IMG/VR virus record: IMGVR_UViG_3300042890_001320
Location: 1-47,692 of that record
Strand: one strand, 5' to 3'
Length of the DNA stretch: 47,692 nucleotides
DNA from: a virus
Shown here: positions 1 to 8,172 of the stretch, piece after piece
How positions within the stretch are numbered: position 1 is the first letter of the stretch
Layout of the letters: every line of letters starts with the position of its first letter
The notes under the pieces: generated by a model
What the model was told of the DNA's origin: nothing
Databases searched by the model: none
What the model saw: only the letters and a program-made list of their open reading frames with translations
Program-made: the position numbers and the translations under genes

Positions 1-1
1 A

Positions 2-1057
2 GAAGATAATGACAAAAAAGAAGAAATCCAAACTGACATTACAATAAGTAATGAAGAGGATGAAGATAAATCAAAAGAGGGTGAAGAATCCTCAAATGAA
101 GATTTAGAAAAAAAGAAGGATGAACCAAAAGAACCTGAGACTAAGATTAGTTTAGGTAATTCTGATGATACCTATCTTGATATTGTAAAAGAAAGATTAG
201 ATTCAGGAGAGTGGGATGACTTAGTTATCGAGGATGAAGATGGTAACGAAGTAAAACTTTCCGAACTAAAAGATATCGACAAAGATACATTCAAGGCTTT
301 AGAGAAAGAAATAAAAACTCAAAAAGATACTGAATTTAAAGAAAAATATATCTCTGTAGACGGATTAGACGAAGTTAAAAAGAGACTAATCAATATTGTA
401 AAAGAAGGGGATTTAGATTTAGCAAAAGCTTTATTCCAAAACCCAGCAGCTTTACAAGAACCTTTCCAAGGATACGATAACGAAAATGATGACCATAATG
501 AGGATGTACTTGATTGGTACTACCAAAAAGCATTAGGGCATAGTCCAAAAGAAGCTGCCGCTTTAGTAAAGGCTTCAAAAGAAGATTTAACTTTAGATAC
601 AAAGGCTCAAAAAATTGTAGAGTATCAAAGAAATCAATTCTACACAAATCTACAAAATAGAGAACAGAAAATATTAGCCGATAAAGCTAAGGAACAGGAA
701 ACTATTAAAGAGTACAGAAAAAACTTATCTACTGAACTTAAACAAGAGGGACTGTCAGAAAACCTAACTAGAAAATTTGTTGATGTAGCTACAAAGACAG
801 ATAATACGGGTAATTACGAGATAGACACCATTTATGATGAGTGGATGAGTGACCCAAAGAAAGCGAAAGAGTTGATATACTTTATGTTGGATAAAGAAAA
901 CTATCTTAAAAAAGCAACAGCAGCAGTCAAAAAAGATGTACATTTAGATACTTTAAAAAGGATTAAAATTGTACAAGATGGCTCTAAAGTAGAAAAGCAA
1001 AAGAAAGAGGACACAGCTCCAATTACTCCATTTGAAACAATAAATTTTGACCAATAA
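2..1057 (+). CDS. Putative head scaffolding protein (5' partial)
   Basis: The frame is open from the left edge to a TAA at 1055-1057, so the start lies outside the window and at least 351 residues are visible. The product is strongly charged. The first 60 or so visible residues are almost entirely Glu, Asp, Lys and Ser, followed by short helical segments rich in Lys and Glu, with no hydrophobic core domain or catalytic motif that I recognise. It ends 27 nt before the major capsid gene. A soluble, acidic, largely helical protein directly upstream of the capsid gene is the usual place and composition for a scaffolding protein, which fills the procapsid and leaves or is degraded on maturation. 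The role is inferred from position and composition only. An internal ATG at 845 is not the true start, because the frame upstream is clearly coding. Confidence 0.6.
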   Translation, partial: EDNDKKEEIQTDITISNEEDEDKSKEGEESSNEDLEKKKDEPKEPETKISLGNSDDTYLDIVKERLDSGEWDDLVIEDEDGNEVKLSELKDIDKDTFKALEKEIKTQKDTEFKEKYISVDGLDEVKKRLINIVKEGDLDLAKALFQNPAALQEPFQGYDNENDDHNEDVLDWYYQKALGHSPKEAAALVKASKEDLTLDTKAQKIVEYQRNQFYTNLQNREQKILADKAKEQETIKEYRKNLSTELKQEGLSENLTRKFVDVATKTDNTGNYEIDTIYDEWMSDPKKAKELIYFMLDKENYLKKATAAVKKDVHLDTLKRIKIVQDGSKVEKQKKEDTAPITPFETINFDQ

Positions 1058-1084
1058 TAATTAATAAATTAAACTTAACTAAAA

Positions 1085-2779
1085 ATGATACAACAACAAA
1101 ACATTCCCTTCGTTGTGAATGGCGACCAGGTGATAATGTTTACCGACAAGAAGACAGTATCTTCTATCAACGGTGCACAGGATTTACCTTCTCTTTATTC
1201 ATGGTACAAAGAAGACCCAAATAAACATCACTTAGGGTTGATGAATTTATGGGGTAAACAAGCAGTAAGAAGCTACGGTATTCTTCGTGAATTATTACAA
1301 AACAAATCAATCCTTGAAGTTAACGGATGGGACGGTGGATTTACTTATGACATTCCGGTAGAAGAGTACAAAGGCTGTTACACAACTCGTGATATGTCTA
1401 ACCAATCTTACCCTGGAGTAGATGGTGGAACATTCAAGATTACTTTAAACAAAGCTTACACTACTGGAGACGTATTGACAAACAACAAGTATTACGGACA
1501 ACAAGTAATTGTTTCTGGAGAAGTACCTGTAGTTGCAGTAGGAGAAGGTTGGGAGCACACAGTTAAATTGGCAGACAATGATAAGAACACTTGGTTCTTA
1601 CCTTCTAACTTAGCTAAAGGTATCCAATACTTTAAAGTAGGTCATGCAATCTTAGGAGAAAGAGGTACAAACTTCTCTCACTTTGATATGCCTGATACAG
1701 TAGGTACAATGAGATGTGAGTTCCGTTTAGGTTCTGCATCTGGAGTTGAAGCTTACATCACTGGTATGGCAGATTCTAAATCTTTCTCTGGTGCTGATGC
1801 TCAATCTAAAATGTACTTAGATAAATTACAATCAGAATTTGAAGGTAATGAATATGCTATTTTAGCAAACATGACTACTAAGAATGGTAAGAAAATGCCA
1901 GACATGAAGACAGCTAGAATTGGAGCTACTATGGAGTTCTTGACAATGAGAGAATTAGAGCGTTTAACTGCTCAAAAACTTTTGTTCCAACGTGCTGCTA
2001 CAGTTCGTGATTCAAATGGTGTTGCTAGATTAAACGAAGGTTTATGGCACCAATTACGTAGAGGTAAACTTATTAAGTATGGTCGTCCAGGAGGAATTAC
2101 TCGTGACCACTTGAAAGAGTCAGCTGAATACGTATTCCGTATCAACCCATTCAAACAAGATGTTGAAAGACGTTTAAAATTCAAATGTGGTAAATATGCT
2201 TACCAAAATATCTTATCAATTTTCTCTGACGAAGTAAATGCACAAAATTCTGCATTGAATACTTTCTTAGGAATTGAAAGAACTATCCCTAACCCAGTTC
2301 GTGGTAATGACCCATTCAACTTGGAATACGTACCAATCCGTTTCACTAAAGTTTTCATTCCTGGTATTGGAAATGTTGAAATCGAAGAGGATACATCATT
2401 GAACATGATGGAAGGTGTTGACCGTTTAGCAGGTGGATTCCACCCAGAAAACTTGTCACCAACTGCTTACTCAATGGTAATCTGGGATGTAGATGACCAA
2501 CAATACTCTAACAACAAGCAGTTACCAAAAGGTGCTACTTTAGTTGAAGGAGGTAATATGGGAGCTAACATCTACTTAGTAAAACCACAAGGCGAAATGT
2601 GCTACTGGGGAACTACTAATGGTCGTTACGACTATAGAAAAGCAGGAGATGTAATGTCATCAATGAAGCAAATAGGACAAGAGTTCTGGGCGTTCAACAT
2701 TTGTGATATTCACGTTAGAGACTTAACTCGTTTCGTTATGATTGAATTAGACGAAGCAGCAAGAAAAGGCTTTAACTAA
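1085..2779 (+). CDS. Major capsid protein (crAss-like)
   Basis: This 564-residue protein forms the icosahedral shell. It has the length and composition of the large HK97-fold capsid proteins of crAss-like phages. The middle part (about residues 280-400) is rich in Arg, Lys and aromatic residues. The C-terminal part ends in an acidic-then-basic helix. It lies directly after the scaffold-like gene and is followed by a hairpin at 2801-2824, so the two probably share a transcript and the capsid gene is its last member. It is the only gene here in which CGT is the commoner arginine codon, against AGA elsewhere, as expected for the most highly expressed virion gene. The start at 1085 follows an A-rich leader without Shine-Dalgarno. 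Assignment rests on family resemblance from memory plus gene order. No protease-cleaved delta domain is obvious at the N-terminus. Confidence 0.82.
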   Translation: MIQQQNIPFVVNGDQVIMFTDKKTVSSINGAQDLPSLYSWYKEDPNKHHLGLMNLWGKQAVRSYGILRELLQNKSILEVNGWDGGFTYDIPVEEYKGCYTTRDMSNQSYPGVDGGTFKITLNKAYTTGDVLTNNKYYGQQVIVSGEVPVVAVGEGWEHTVKLADNDKNTWFLPSNLAKGIQYFKVGHAILGERGTNFSHFDMPDTVGTMRCEFRLGSASGVEAYITGMADSKSFSGADAQSKMYLDKLQSEFEGNEYAILANMTTKNGKKMPDMKTARIGATMEFLTMRELERLTAQKLLFQRAATVRDSNGVARLNEGLWHQLRRGKLIKYGRPGGITRDHLKESAEYVFRINPFKQDVERRLKFKCGKYAYQNILSIFSDEVNAQNSALNTFLGIERTIPNPVRGNDPFNLEYVPIRFTKVFIPGIGNVEIEEDTSLNMMEGVDRLAGGFHPENLSPTAYSMVIWDVDDQQYSNNKQLPKGATLVEGGNMGANIYLVKPQGEMCYWGTTNGRYDYRKAGDVMSSMKQIGQEFWAFNICDIHVRDLTRFVMIELDEAARKGFN

Positions 2780-2790
2780 TATAAATTGTT

Positions 2791-2834
2791 AAATTTTCTT
2801 TACCCCACTTTAACCGGTGGGGTAAGAAATTTAA
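2791..2834 (+). terminator. Hairpin after the capsid gene
   Basis: TACCCCAC (2801-2808) pairs perfectly with GTGGGGTA (2817-2824) across an 8-nt loop. The stem can be extended by A/T-rich flanks (AAATTTTCTT on the left, AGAAATTTAA on the right) with small bulges. There is no clean run of T after it, so it may work as a weak terminator or as a 3'-end stabiliser for the capsid mRNA. A promoter follows directly. Confidence 0.6.
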
Positions 2835-2838
2835 CTTA

Positions 2839-2870
2839 TTTGTGTTTTAGAAAAACAATTCGTAATTTTG
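2839..2870 (+). promoter_or_regulatory. Bacteroidota-type promoter P1
   Basis: TTTG at 2839-2842 and TAATTTTG at 2863-2870 are separated by 20 bp, matching the -33 TTTG / -7 TAnnTTTG pattern of the Bacteroidota primary sigma factor. It lies between the capsid hairpin and the gene at 2961, leaving a leader of roughly 80-85 nt. A 17-nt stretch around the -7 element (2857-2873) is identical to the one in the promoter at 39977-40008. Confidence 0.8.
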
Positions 2871-2960
2871 CATCACAGAATCAAACCAATAATATTCTGC
2901 AATATTACAAACAACCCAACAACAGAAAAAGAAGTTAAGTAACCAAAAAATTAAGACATA

Positions 2961-3944
2961 ATGGCTCCAATAGCAAAAAGCAAAAAGGACGAAAGTAGTG
3001 TCATCTTAAAAATCTATGATTTTGAGATTAAAAAAGATACACTTTACGAAATAAAAGAAAAGTTAGACACTTCAGCACCAGATGGTTTCAAAGAGTTTAA
3101 CACCACAAAAGTTCTAAGTGATATAGTAGTTGATACTTTTCCTGGAGCTATTTTTGATGAAGAGAGAGGAATTTGGGATACAGGTTTGTACCCTACTTCA
3201 AAATCTTTAGCGAGAGCAATATCAGATGTTGATGCTAGAACCTTAGCATTAAAATCCCTAAAAACAAACATAATAAGTCCTATAGAAGAGGAAAAAGGAG
3301 ATGGTATTTTAGACCACACTTCATCCAATAATCACTTCTGGGACTCCTTTAGAATAGAATGCCACAGAGGTAAACTTTTTGACACTGCTAAAACAGAAGA
3401 TTTATTAAGACTATATCTTTTACTAGTTCACAAAAGAGTTACACCAAAAGAAATGGAATCTCATCCAGAGTTTAAACAGCCAGTTTCTATGTATTGTATT
3501 GTTGATAAAGACAGTTCAATGAGTAGAGAAGCTGAAAAAGAAATGAGAAAAGCAAAAGCTTCAGCTTTATTCTATACACTTTTAACTACAGACCGAGATG
3601 GTTTATTACAAGTATTAGAGTATCTAGGAATAAACGCAACAAAAGCTAGTGACGATGCTGTACTATACACAGTCTTTGGTAACTTTATTAGTTCAAAAGA
3701 AGATAAGTTCCAGAACGACAAAGTGTTTATTGATGCAGTAGAAAAATACCAAACAGAAGAAGGAGCAGAAGAGCTTTACATACACTCAAAATTAAAAGAA
3801 CTCTACATTAAAGGTAAAGTTAAATATAAAAAAGGAGAAGTGTGGATGGATGATGTTTACGTTGAAAATGGTTGGAAGAACTCAGCAGCAAAAGTTAAGC
3901 AAGACCAAGAGCTAAAACAAATCTTTGCAACTCTTCTAGAGTAA
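2961..3944 (+). CDS. Putative head-associated structural protein
   Basis: A 327-residue soluble protein that I cannot assign to a named family. It is mixed alpha/beta with many Lys and Glu residues. It has no signal peptide, membrane segment or recognisable catalytic motif. It is the first gene after promoter P1, two genes before the 669-residue capsid- or tail-associated protein. Its position, immediately downstream of the capsid gene, suggests a head completion, neck or minor head role, as seen for unassigned conserved genes at this place in crAss-like phages. The ATG at 2961 follows an A-rich leader (AATTAAGACATA). Function is inferred from position alone. Confidence 0.55.
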   Translation: MAPIAKSKKDESSVILKIYDFEIKKDTLYEIKEKLDTSAPDGFKEFNTTKVLSDIVVDTFPGAIFDEERGIWDTGLYPTSKSLARAISDVDARTLALKSLKTNIISPIEEEKGDGILDHTSSNNHFWDSFRIECHRGKLFDTAKTEDLLRLYLLLVHKRVTPKEMESHPEFKQPVSMYCIVDKDSSMSREAEKEMRKAKASALFYTLLTTDRDGLLQVLEYLGINATKASDDAVLYTVFGNFISSKEDKFQNDKVFIDAVEKYQTEEGAEELYIHSKLKELYIKGKVKYKKGEVWMDDVYVENGWKNSAAKVKQDQELKQIFATLLE

Positions 3945-3950
3945 TAAAAT

Positions 3951-3984
3951 ATTAATGGGGGGTCTCCCGGCTCCCCTTTATTAA
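3951..3984 (+). terminator. G/C-rich hairpin between 2961 and 3994 genes
   Basis: GGGG (3957-3960) pairs with CCCC (3973-3976). Flanking TTAAT-like and TTTATT-like bases extend the stem with two T-T mismatches. It ends about 10 nt before the ATG at 3994. This could attenuate transcription inside the operon or mask the next start. The T-tract is short and the base composition (six G in a row) is unusual for this genome. Confidence 0.45.
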
Positions 3985-3993
3985 AAAACAGAG

Positions 3994-4662
3994 ATGACTA
4001 CCACAGAACAAGCCTTTATAAAATTTCAGATTAAAATTAATGAAACTTACGAGAGTTCTAAAATAGGTATCGATAGAGGTAGATTTGTTTTTTTATTTAA
4101 TGAGGCACAAAACAAAATGGTTGAGCTTATACTCAACAGAAAAGGTACAGACGACTACACGTATATACAAAACATACTAGTACCAAATAAAGAAATCAAA
4201 AGAAGTACATCAATAAAAGATGCTGATGTATTCAATATTCCAGAAGATTTACTAAGCTTTTCATCTGCTTATTCTACAGCAACAAGAGGTAATTGCACCG
4301 ATGTAAAAATAACTTTGTTTGATATCAAAGATGATAACAAGACAGAGATACTACAGGACGAATTTAATAAGCCTTCATTTATAGCCAGAGAAGCACCAAT
4401 TTCAATGGGCGATAATAAACTTTTCTTATACAAAGAAAATTTTACACACAACAAACTTTTTTTATCTTACTATAGATACCCCAAACAAATAAAACTTTTA
4501 GACCCAGATAACCCAGAAAGCCTATTTGACCAAAGTGTAAATCCAGAATTTGATGATTTACTTTTAGATAGGATTTTATCAATGGCATCAAGTGAGTTTG
4601 AAATAAATACAGGGGACTCTAAATTTCAAGCAGATAGAATGAGAGCAACTGAACAACTTTAA
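3994..4662 (+). CDS. Putative head-tail connector / neck protein
   Basis: A 222-residue protein with no membrane or signal segment. The N-terminal third reads as a long helix (about residues 5-45). It is followed by a beta-rich middle in which an 'FNIPEDLLSF' segment (about 81-90) resembles the LPEDYL-type turn seen in many phage connector and tubular proteins. The C-terminal part contains 'LSYYRYP' and an acidic 'NPEFDDLLLDRILS' helix. This layout is the one I associate with adaptor proteins that sit under the portal. The next gene encodes a larger virion protein. I place it as a connector-type protein at moderate to low confidence. A minor head protein would be the alternative. Confidence 0.5.
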   Translation: MTTTEQAFIKFQIKINETYESSKIGIDRGRFVFLFNEAQNKMVELILNRKGTDDYTYIQNILVPNKEIKRSTSIKDADVFNIPEDLLSFSSAYSTATRGNCTDVKITLFDIKDDNKTEILQDEFNKPSFIAREAPISMGDNKLFLYKENFTHNKLFLSYYRYPKQIKLLDPDNPESLFDQSVNPEFDDLLLDRILSMASSEFEINTGDSKFQADRMRATEQL

Positions 4663-4697
4663 AATAATAAAAATAACAACTAAAATTAAAATTAAAA

Positions 4698-6707
4698 ATG
4701 GCAAGTCACGCACCACAAACACTATTATTTGTTACCAACGAAGGTTCGGTATCAACCTCAGGAGGTTCTACAAGAATCGCTAAAGGACAAATTGGTCTTG
4801 TTGATAAAGGAGGAGTACCAACAGCAGCTGGTATGCCTGTAGTTACTTCTGTAACATCAATAGCAGCAGACAGAAACAGATTATACGAATTGAGATTAGG
4901 TGTCGCACCTTTAACCCCAACTCGTTCACAGTCTAACAAAGCGTATTCTACAGTACCTTTTAAATTATCAGAAATTGTTGACGTAAAAGTTAACTACCCT
5001 AAAATGGGAGTTTCAGTAGATGAGTTTATCATAGGATACGATGGAATCAATGCAAGCTCAGCATTAGTTATGAGCAATGGAGACAATGAAGTAATTGACA
5101 TTACTTTATCTGGAGAAGCTATCGGAATGTTAGGATACCCAGAAGCAAAAGTAACAGTTAAACTTTATTTAGAAGCACCTAATGAAGGTTCTTTTACAAT
5201 GCACCAAATCGTTGAAGAAGGTGTTAAACGTTTAAAAGATGTAACTTTAGTAGGAGGAGTGCCTATCACAACTTATATTGATATAAGCCCTGTAAATAGC
5301 ACAAATATAAGTTTAGCTACTTTGCAATTAAATGATGTACCATCAACTTTTTATAGATTGACTGTAAAAGATAAAGGTAATCATACTGCACTAGGATTAG
5401 TACAAGCACAGTATCCTACATTAGTAGTAAAAAGAGAAGCTTATACTCCAGGTACATCTGAGGCAGGAGTTTCAACTTATGTTGTAATTGGTACGTCTTT
5501 ACCAGCAGCTTACTCATTATCAGTAGCAGCTTTAGCAGATGCTAACTGTGACGGTACGCCTGAGTTAACTACTACTACATCTACAATTGCTTGGGTTGCC
5601 GGAGCTACTTGCTCTGCTATACAAGAGACTTTTACTTTGCAACTAAAAGATACCGACTGTGGTACTAATAGATTAGCAGCAGTACAAGCAGCTTACCCAG
5701 AATTAGAAGTTTTAGTAGACACAGAAAACGCAAGTTGGACACAAACAGGTACAGTAGCTGGTCTAACTACAGGAGAAACTTTGAGCCTTGTTATAAATGG
5801 AGTTACATATAATACAAGTGGTATTTTTGCTACAGATATAGCTACAACTATCACAAACTGGGTAGCAGGGAATGCAGCAGCTATTCTTGCAGCTACAGGA
5901 GCTGTAGTAACTAAAGGTACAGGTAATACAATTGTTTTCACAGATTTATCAGAAGGGTTTGTTGTAGTTGCCGCTTCAGGAGCTGCTTTTACTTTAGAAC
6001 TATCTGAACTTGCAAACATAGGAACAGGAACTACAGGAGCTTGTCAAACAGTTTATAGAACTGTAGTAACTTCAGATATAGTATGTGAAGATTGTTCTCC
6101 AGTACTTAGAGACTTATTTGTTGTAACTGCACCAGCACCTTTCCAAGGAGTTCACTGGGTAGCAGCACCTACAACTTTTAGCTCTACAGCATTAATGGGA
6201 ATCCACTTAAAAGGTAAAGTAAATATCTTTGCAGGAAGCGAAGAGTTTAGAGATGAGATGCCTTTCGTGTATAGTTCTACAAGATTATCTATTGCAAATG
6301 CAGCTCCAGGTATGGTATCTGAGTCATTTAACATGGGTACTAATGGAAGATTTAAAGTTAAATTGATGTCTATCGCAACTGAACCAGAAGCAGTAGGTGG
6401 TCAATTCTACGATATGGAAGAAAGAACTAGAGTTTACTTTGAAAATCGTCAAAGATTAGCAGGTAACAACTTTGGTAAGTTAGTATTAGGTCAAGAGTCT
6501 CACTTAAAACCAACATCTCAATACGTTGATTATGTTGTAAGTGTAAGAACAAATAGATTTGCTCAATCTTTCTCAGGAGAAGTAGTTGAAAACTTTGACT
6601 ACCACATCTTAGTAGAAGTAGGTAAAGCTACATCGGTTCACAACTTGCTAACAACATTGGCAGCAGGTAATAACATCACTTTACCGGCACTAGTAGCAGG
6701 ATACTAA
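4698..6707 (+). CDS. Capsid- or tail-associated structural protein with internal duplication
   Basis: A 669-residue virion-type protein, rich in Gly, Ala, Ser, Thr and Val, consistent with beta-sandwich domains. The N-terminal 200 residues form one conserved-looking domain. Residues about 210-260 ('YRLTVKDKG...LGLVQAQYPTLVV') are repeated in diverged form at about 315-345 ('FTLQLKDTD...LAAVQAAYPELEV'), each followed by a Cys-containing strand segment. The C-terminal 190 residues return to a compact domain with several aromatic and charged residues. It is the last gene of its transcript: a strong terminator starts 14 nt after the stop. In a podovirus-like crAss phage this is best explained as an auxiliary/decoration capsid protein. 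A tail tube or sheath is less likely because no long tail genes are present. Confidence 0.5.
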   Translation: MASHAPQTLLFVTNEGSVSTSGGSTRIAKGQIGLVDKGGVPTAAGMPVVTSVTSIAADRNRLYELRLGVAPLTPTRSQSNKAYSTVPFKLSEIVDVKVNYPKMGVSVDEFIIGYDGINASSALVMSNGDNEVIDITLSGEAIGMLGYPEAKVTVKLYLEAPNEGSFTMHQIVEEGVKRLKDVTLVGGVPITTYIDISPVNSTNISLATLQLNDVPSTFYRLTVKDKGNHTALGLVQAQYPTLVVKREAYTPGTSEAGVSTYVVIGTSLPAAYSLSVAALADANCDGTPELTTTTSTIAWVAGATCSAIQETFTLQLKDTDCGTNRLAAVQAAYPELEVLVDTENASWTQTGTVAGLTTGETLSLVINGVTYNTSGIFATDIATTITNWVAGNAAAILAATGAVVTKGTGNTIVFTDLSEGFVVVAASGAAFTLELSELANIGTGTTGACQTVYRTVVTSDIVCEDCSPVLRDLFVVTAPAPFQGVHWVAAPTTFSSTALMGIHLKGKVNIFAGSEEFRDEMPFVYSSTRLSIANAAPGMVSESFNMGTNGRFKVKLMSIATEPEAVGGQFYDMEERTRVYFENRQRLAGNNFGKLVLGQESHLKPTSQYVDYVVSVRTNRFAQSFSGEVVENFDYHILVEVGKATSVHNLLTTLAAGNNITLPALVAGY

Positions 6708-6712
6708 GAATA

Positions 6713-6749
6713 AAAAGAAAAGGAGGAGCAAAACACTCCTCCTTTTTTA
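6713..6749 (+). terminator. Intrinsic terminator after the 669-aa gene
   Basis: AGGAGGAG (6721-6728) pairs perfectly with CTCCTCCT (6736-6743) across a 7-nt loop, followed by TTTTTT. The A-rich stretch before the stem makes it look bidirectional. It separates the head genes from the lysis cassette. Confidence 0.88.
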
Positions 6750-6775
6750 TATTAAATAATAAAATTGAGAGATAA

Positions 6776-7210
6776 ATGAAGACCTACATAATTTATTTTT
6801 TTACCACCCTTCTATTATTTTTCGCACCTATACAAGGGTTATTAATATCAGTAGCAACAGCTATAGCATTAGACACAATTTTTGGAATAGCTAAATCAAT
6901 AAAGAAAAAAGAGAAAATAACTTCTAGAAAGTTAAGTAATATAATTTCAAAATTTGTTTTATATCAAGCAGCAGTATTATTAATATTTACCATAGATACA
7001 TTTTTATTAGGAGAGTTTTTTAAAGTTTGGTTTTCAATACCATATTTCTTCACAAAAATTGTAACAATTATATTGATATTTATAGAAGCAGTTAGTATAA
7101 AGGAGAACTTTGAAGAAGCTTTTAAAATAAATATTTTTACAATGTTAAAAAGAGCTTTAAAAAGAAGTAAAGATATTAAAGCAGACGTAGACGTACTAAA
7201 ACCATATTAA
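6776..7210 (+). CDS. Phage holin
   Basis: A 144-residue small membrane protein that would form the lesion in the cytoplasmic membrane that times lysis. It has three to four hydrophobic segments: about residues 1-32 (helical hairpin), 55-78 and 84-104. A central 'LDTIFGIAKSIKKKEKITS' loop followed by 'KLSNIISKFVLYQ' matches the layout of the toxin-secretion/phage-lysis holin family. The C-terminal 35 residues are basic and charged, as holin tails usually are. It is 10 nt upstream of a peptidase-type endolysin gene, which strongly supports the role. I see no separate consensus promoter between the terminator at 6721-6743 and this start. Confidence 0.85.
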   Translation: MKTYIIYFFTTLLLFFAPIQGLLISVATAIALDTIFGIAKSIKKKEKITSRKLSNIISKFVLYQAAVLLIFTIDTFLLGEFFKVWFSIPYFFTKIVTIILIFIEAVSIKENFEEAFKINIFTMLKRALKRSKDIKADVDVLKPY

Positions 7211-7220
7211 TGCAAAAACC

Positions 7221-7649
7221 ATGATAACAAGTAAGCAATGTTTCGCTAAATGGGGAGACCCGTTAACAACTCACGATGAAGGAGTATACATGGTTATGTG
7301 GGATATACCAACTAATCTAGAAATTGGAGTAATACCAAAAAGACTGTATTGTAACAGAGCTATGATTGCTCCGTTAACTCAAGCATTCACAAATCTTATT
7401 AAGACAGGGTTTGTTAAAGAATTAAAAACTTGGGACGGATGTTTTAACATAAGAAAAAAAAGAGGACTATCTGCTCAAAGTTTACACTCTTGGGGAATAG
7501 CTATTGATGTAAACGCTTTTGAAAATGGTCTTAATCAAACTCCAAAACTATCAGCAGGATTTGTAAAATGTTTTACTGATGCAAATTTTGAATGGGGAGG
7601 CACATGGACACGTAAGGATGGAATGCATTTCCAGCTAAAAAGCATATAA
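7221..7649 (+). CDS. Endolysin, M15-type zinc peptidase (VanY-like)
   Basis: A 142-residue single-domain protein that should cleave the peptide part of peptidoglycan in the periplasm, as an L-Ala-D-Glu or D-Ala-D-Ala-type zinc peptidase. The metal-binding pattern of the M15 family is complete: 'SLHSWGIAIDVNA' gives His89 and Asp96 (SxHxxGxAxD), and 'GGTWTRKDGMHFQL' near the C-terminus gives Asp133 and His136. There is no signal peptide, so export depends on the holin encoded directly upstream. The length fits compact M15 endolysins. Its stop is 1 nt before a tiny membrane-peptide ORF. Confidence 0.9.
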   Translation: MITSKQCFAKWGDPLTTHDEGVYMVMWDIPTNLEIGVIPKRLYCNRAMIAPLTQAFTNLIKTGFVKELKTWDGCFNIRKKRGLSAQSLHSWGIAIDVNAFENGLNQTPKLSAGFVKCFTDANFEWGGTWTRKDGMHFQLKSI

Positions 7650-7650
7650 G

Positions 7651-7728
7651 ATGAATAGAAGACCATTGAAAAATGTACTGTACGCTATAGGCATATTTTT
7701 TGTAGTATACTTATTTGCTTTAATTTAA
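7651..7728 (+). CDS. 25-residue single-pass membrane peptide in the lysis cassette
   Basis: An ATG one nucleotide after the endolysin stop opens a 25-codon frame ending in TAA (7726-7728). The peptide has a basic N-terminus (MNRRPLKN) followed by one hydrophobic segment of 16-17 residues that runs to the C-terminus (VLYAIGIFFVVYLFALI). This is a good transmembrane helix with an N-in orientation. The next gene starts 13 nt later. Position after holin and endolysin suggests an accessory lysis factor (antiholin, holin-like pinhole or spanin fragment), but it lacks any lipobox or periplasmic domain, so a full spanin is excluded. Expression is inferred from close packing. It is too short to find by length-based gene calling. 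Confidence 0.55.
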   Translation: MNRRPLKNVLYAIGIFFVVYLFALI

Positions 7729-7741
7729 AAATTTTAAAAAA

Positions 7742-8161
7742 ATGAAAAATTCAACTACCACAAGTAAATATCCACTACCAAAAGATAAAATTTGGTCAAG
7801 ACTACCAGCTAGAGTTAAAGCACTAGAAGATAACGCACCTAAGTACAAAGTGTACACTGCTCTTCTTACACAAACAGGAACTGATGCTCCTGTAGCTACT
7901 ATTTTAGAAAACACAGCTAATTTAACCGTAACATATACTTACAATAGTACTGGAGTGTACTTATTTAATTTTATTAAGCTAAGCTCAGAAAAAATTGTAA
8001 TAGATGTATATACAAAATTAGGTACTTATGGAAATATAATAAATAACTCTTATACTATTAATCCAACTTCTGTTAATGGTACTATATCAGTTAGTTCTTC
8101 AGGACTTGGGGCAGATGGGTCTATGGTTAATCTACCAATTGAAATAAGAGTTTATAACTAA
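7742..8161 (+). CDS. Small fibre-tip-like protein sharing a module with the 672-aa fibre
   Basis: A 139-residue protein, mostly beta, rich in Thr, Ser, Asn and Val. After about 30 N-terminal residues it carries a module beginning 'YKVYTALLTQTGT' (about 35-47), then 'VATILENTANLTVTYTY' and an 'STGVYLF' turn, ending 'IEIRVYN'. The same order of motifs forms the C-terminal ends of the protein at 18432-20450 (YKVFTALLTQSGT, IANILENT, SSGQYL, LEIKVYN). This points to a trimeric appendage tip or assembly module used twice. It follows the lysis cassette and opens the appendage module. It is probably a virion surface protein. A separate receptor-binding role is inference. Confidence 0.6.
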   Translation: MKNSTTTSKYPLPKDKIWSRLPARVKALEDNAPKYKVYTALLTQTGTDAPVATILENTANLTVTYTYNSTGVYLFNFIKLSSEKIVIDVYTKLGTYGNIINNSYTINPTSVNGTISVSSSGLGADGSMVNLPIEIRVYN

Positions 8162-8172
8162 AAACATAAAAA

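Noticed and set aside
1031-1049. TTTG and AAATTTTG boxes before the capsid gene
   Set aside because: The spacing is far too short, the TA of the -7 box is misplaced, and the bases are coding for the end of the scaffold-like protein.
2890-2907. TAATATT-CTGC-AATATTA hairpin in the leader of the 2961 gene
   Set aside because: It is only A/T pairs in an A/T-rich leader. Such hairpins are expected by chance and there is no supporting context.
4698-6707. Contractile tail sheath
   Set aside because: No baseplate, tube or long tape-measure genes are present and the muzzle-like gene points to a short-tailed virion.
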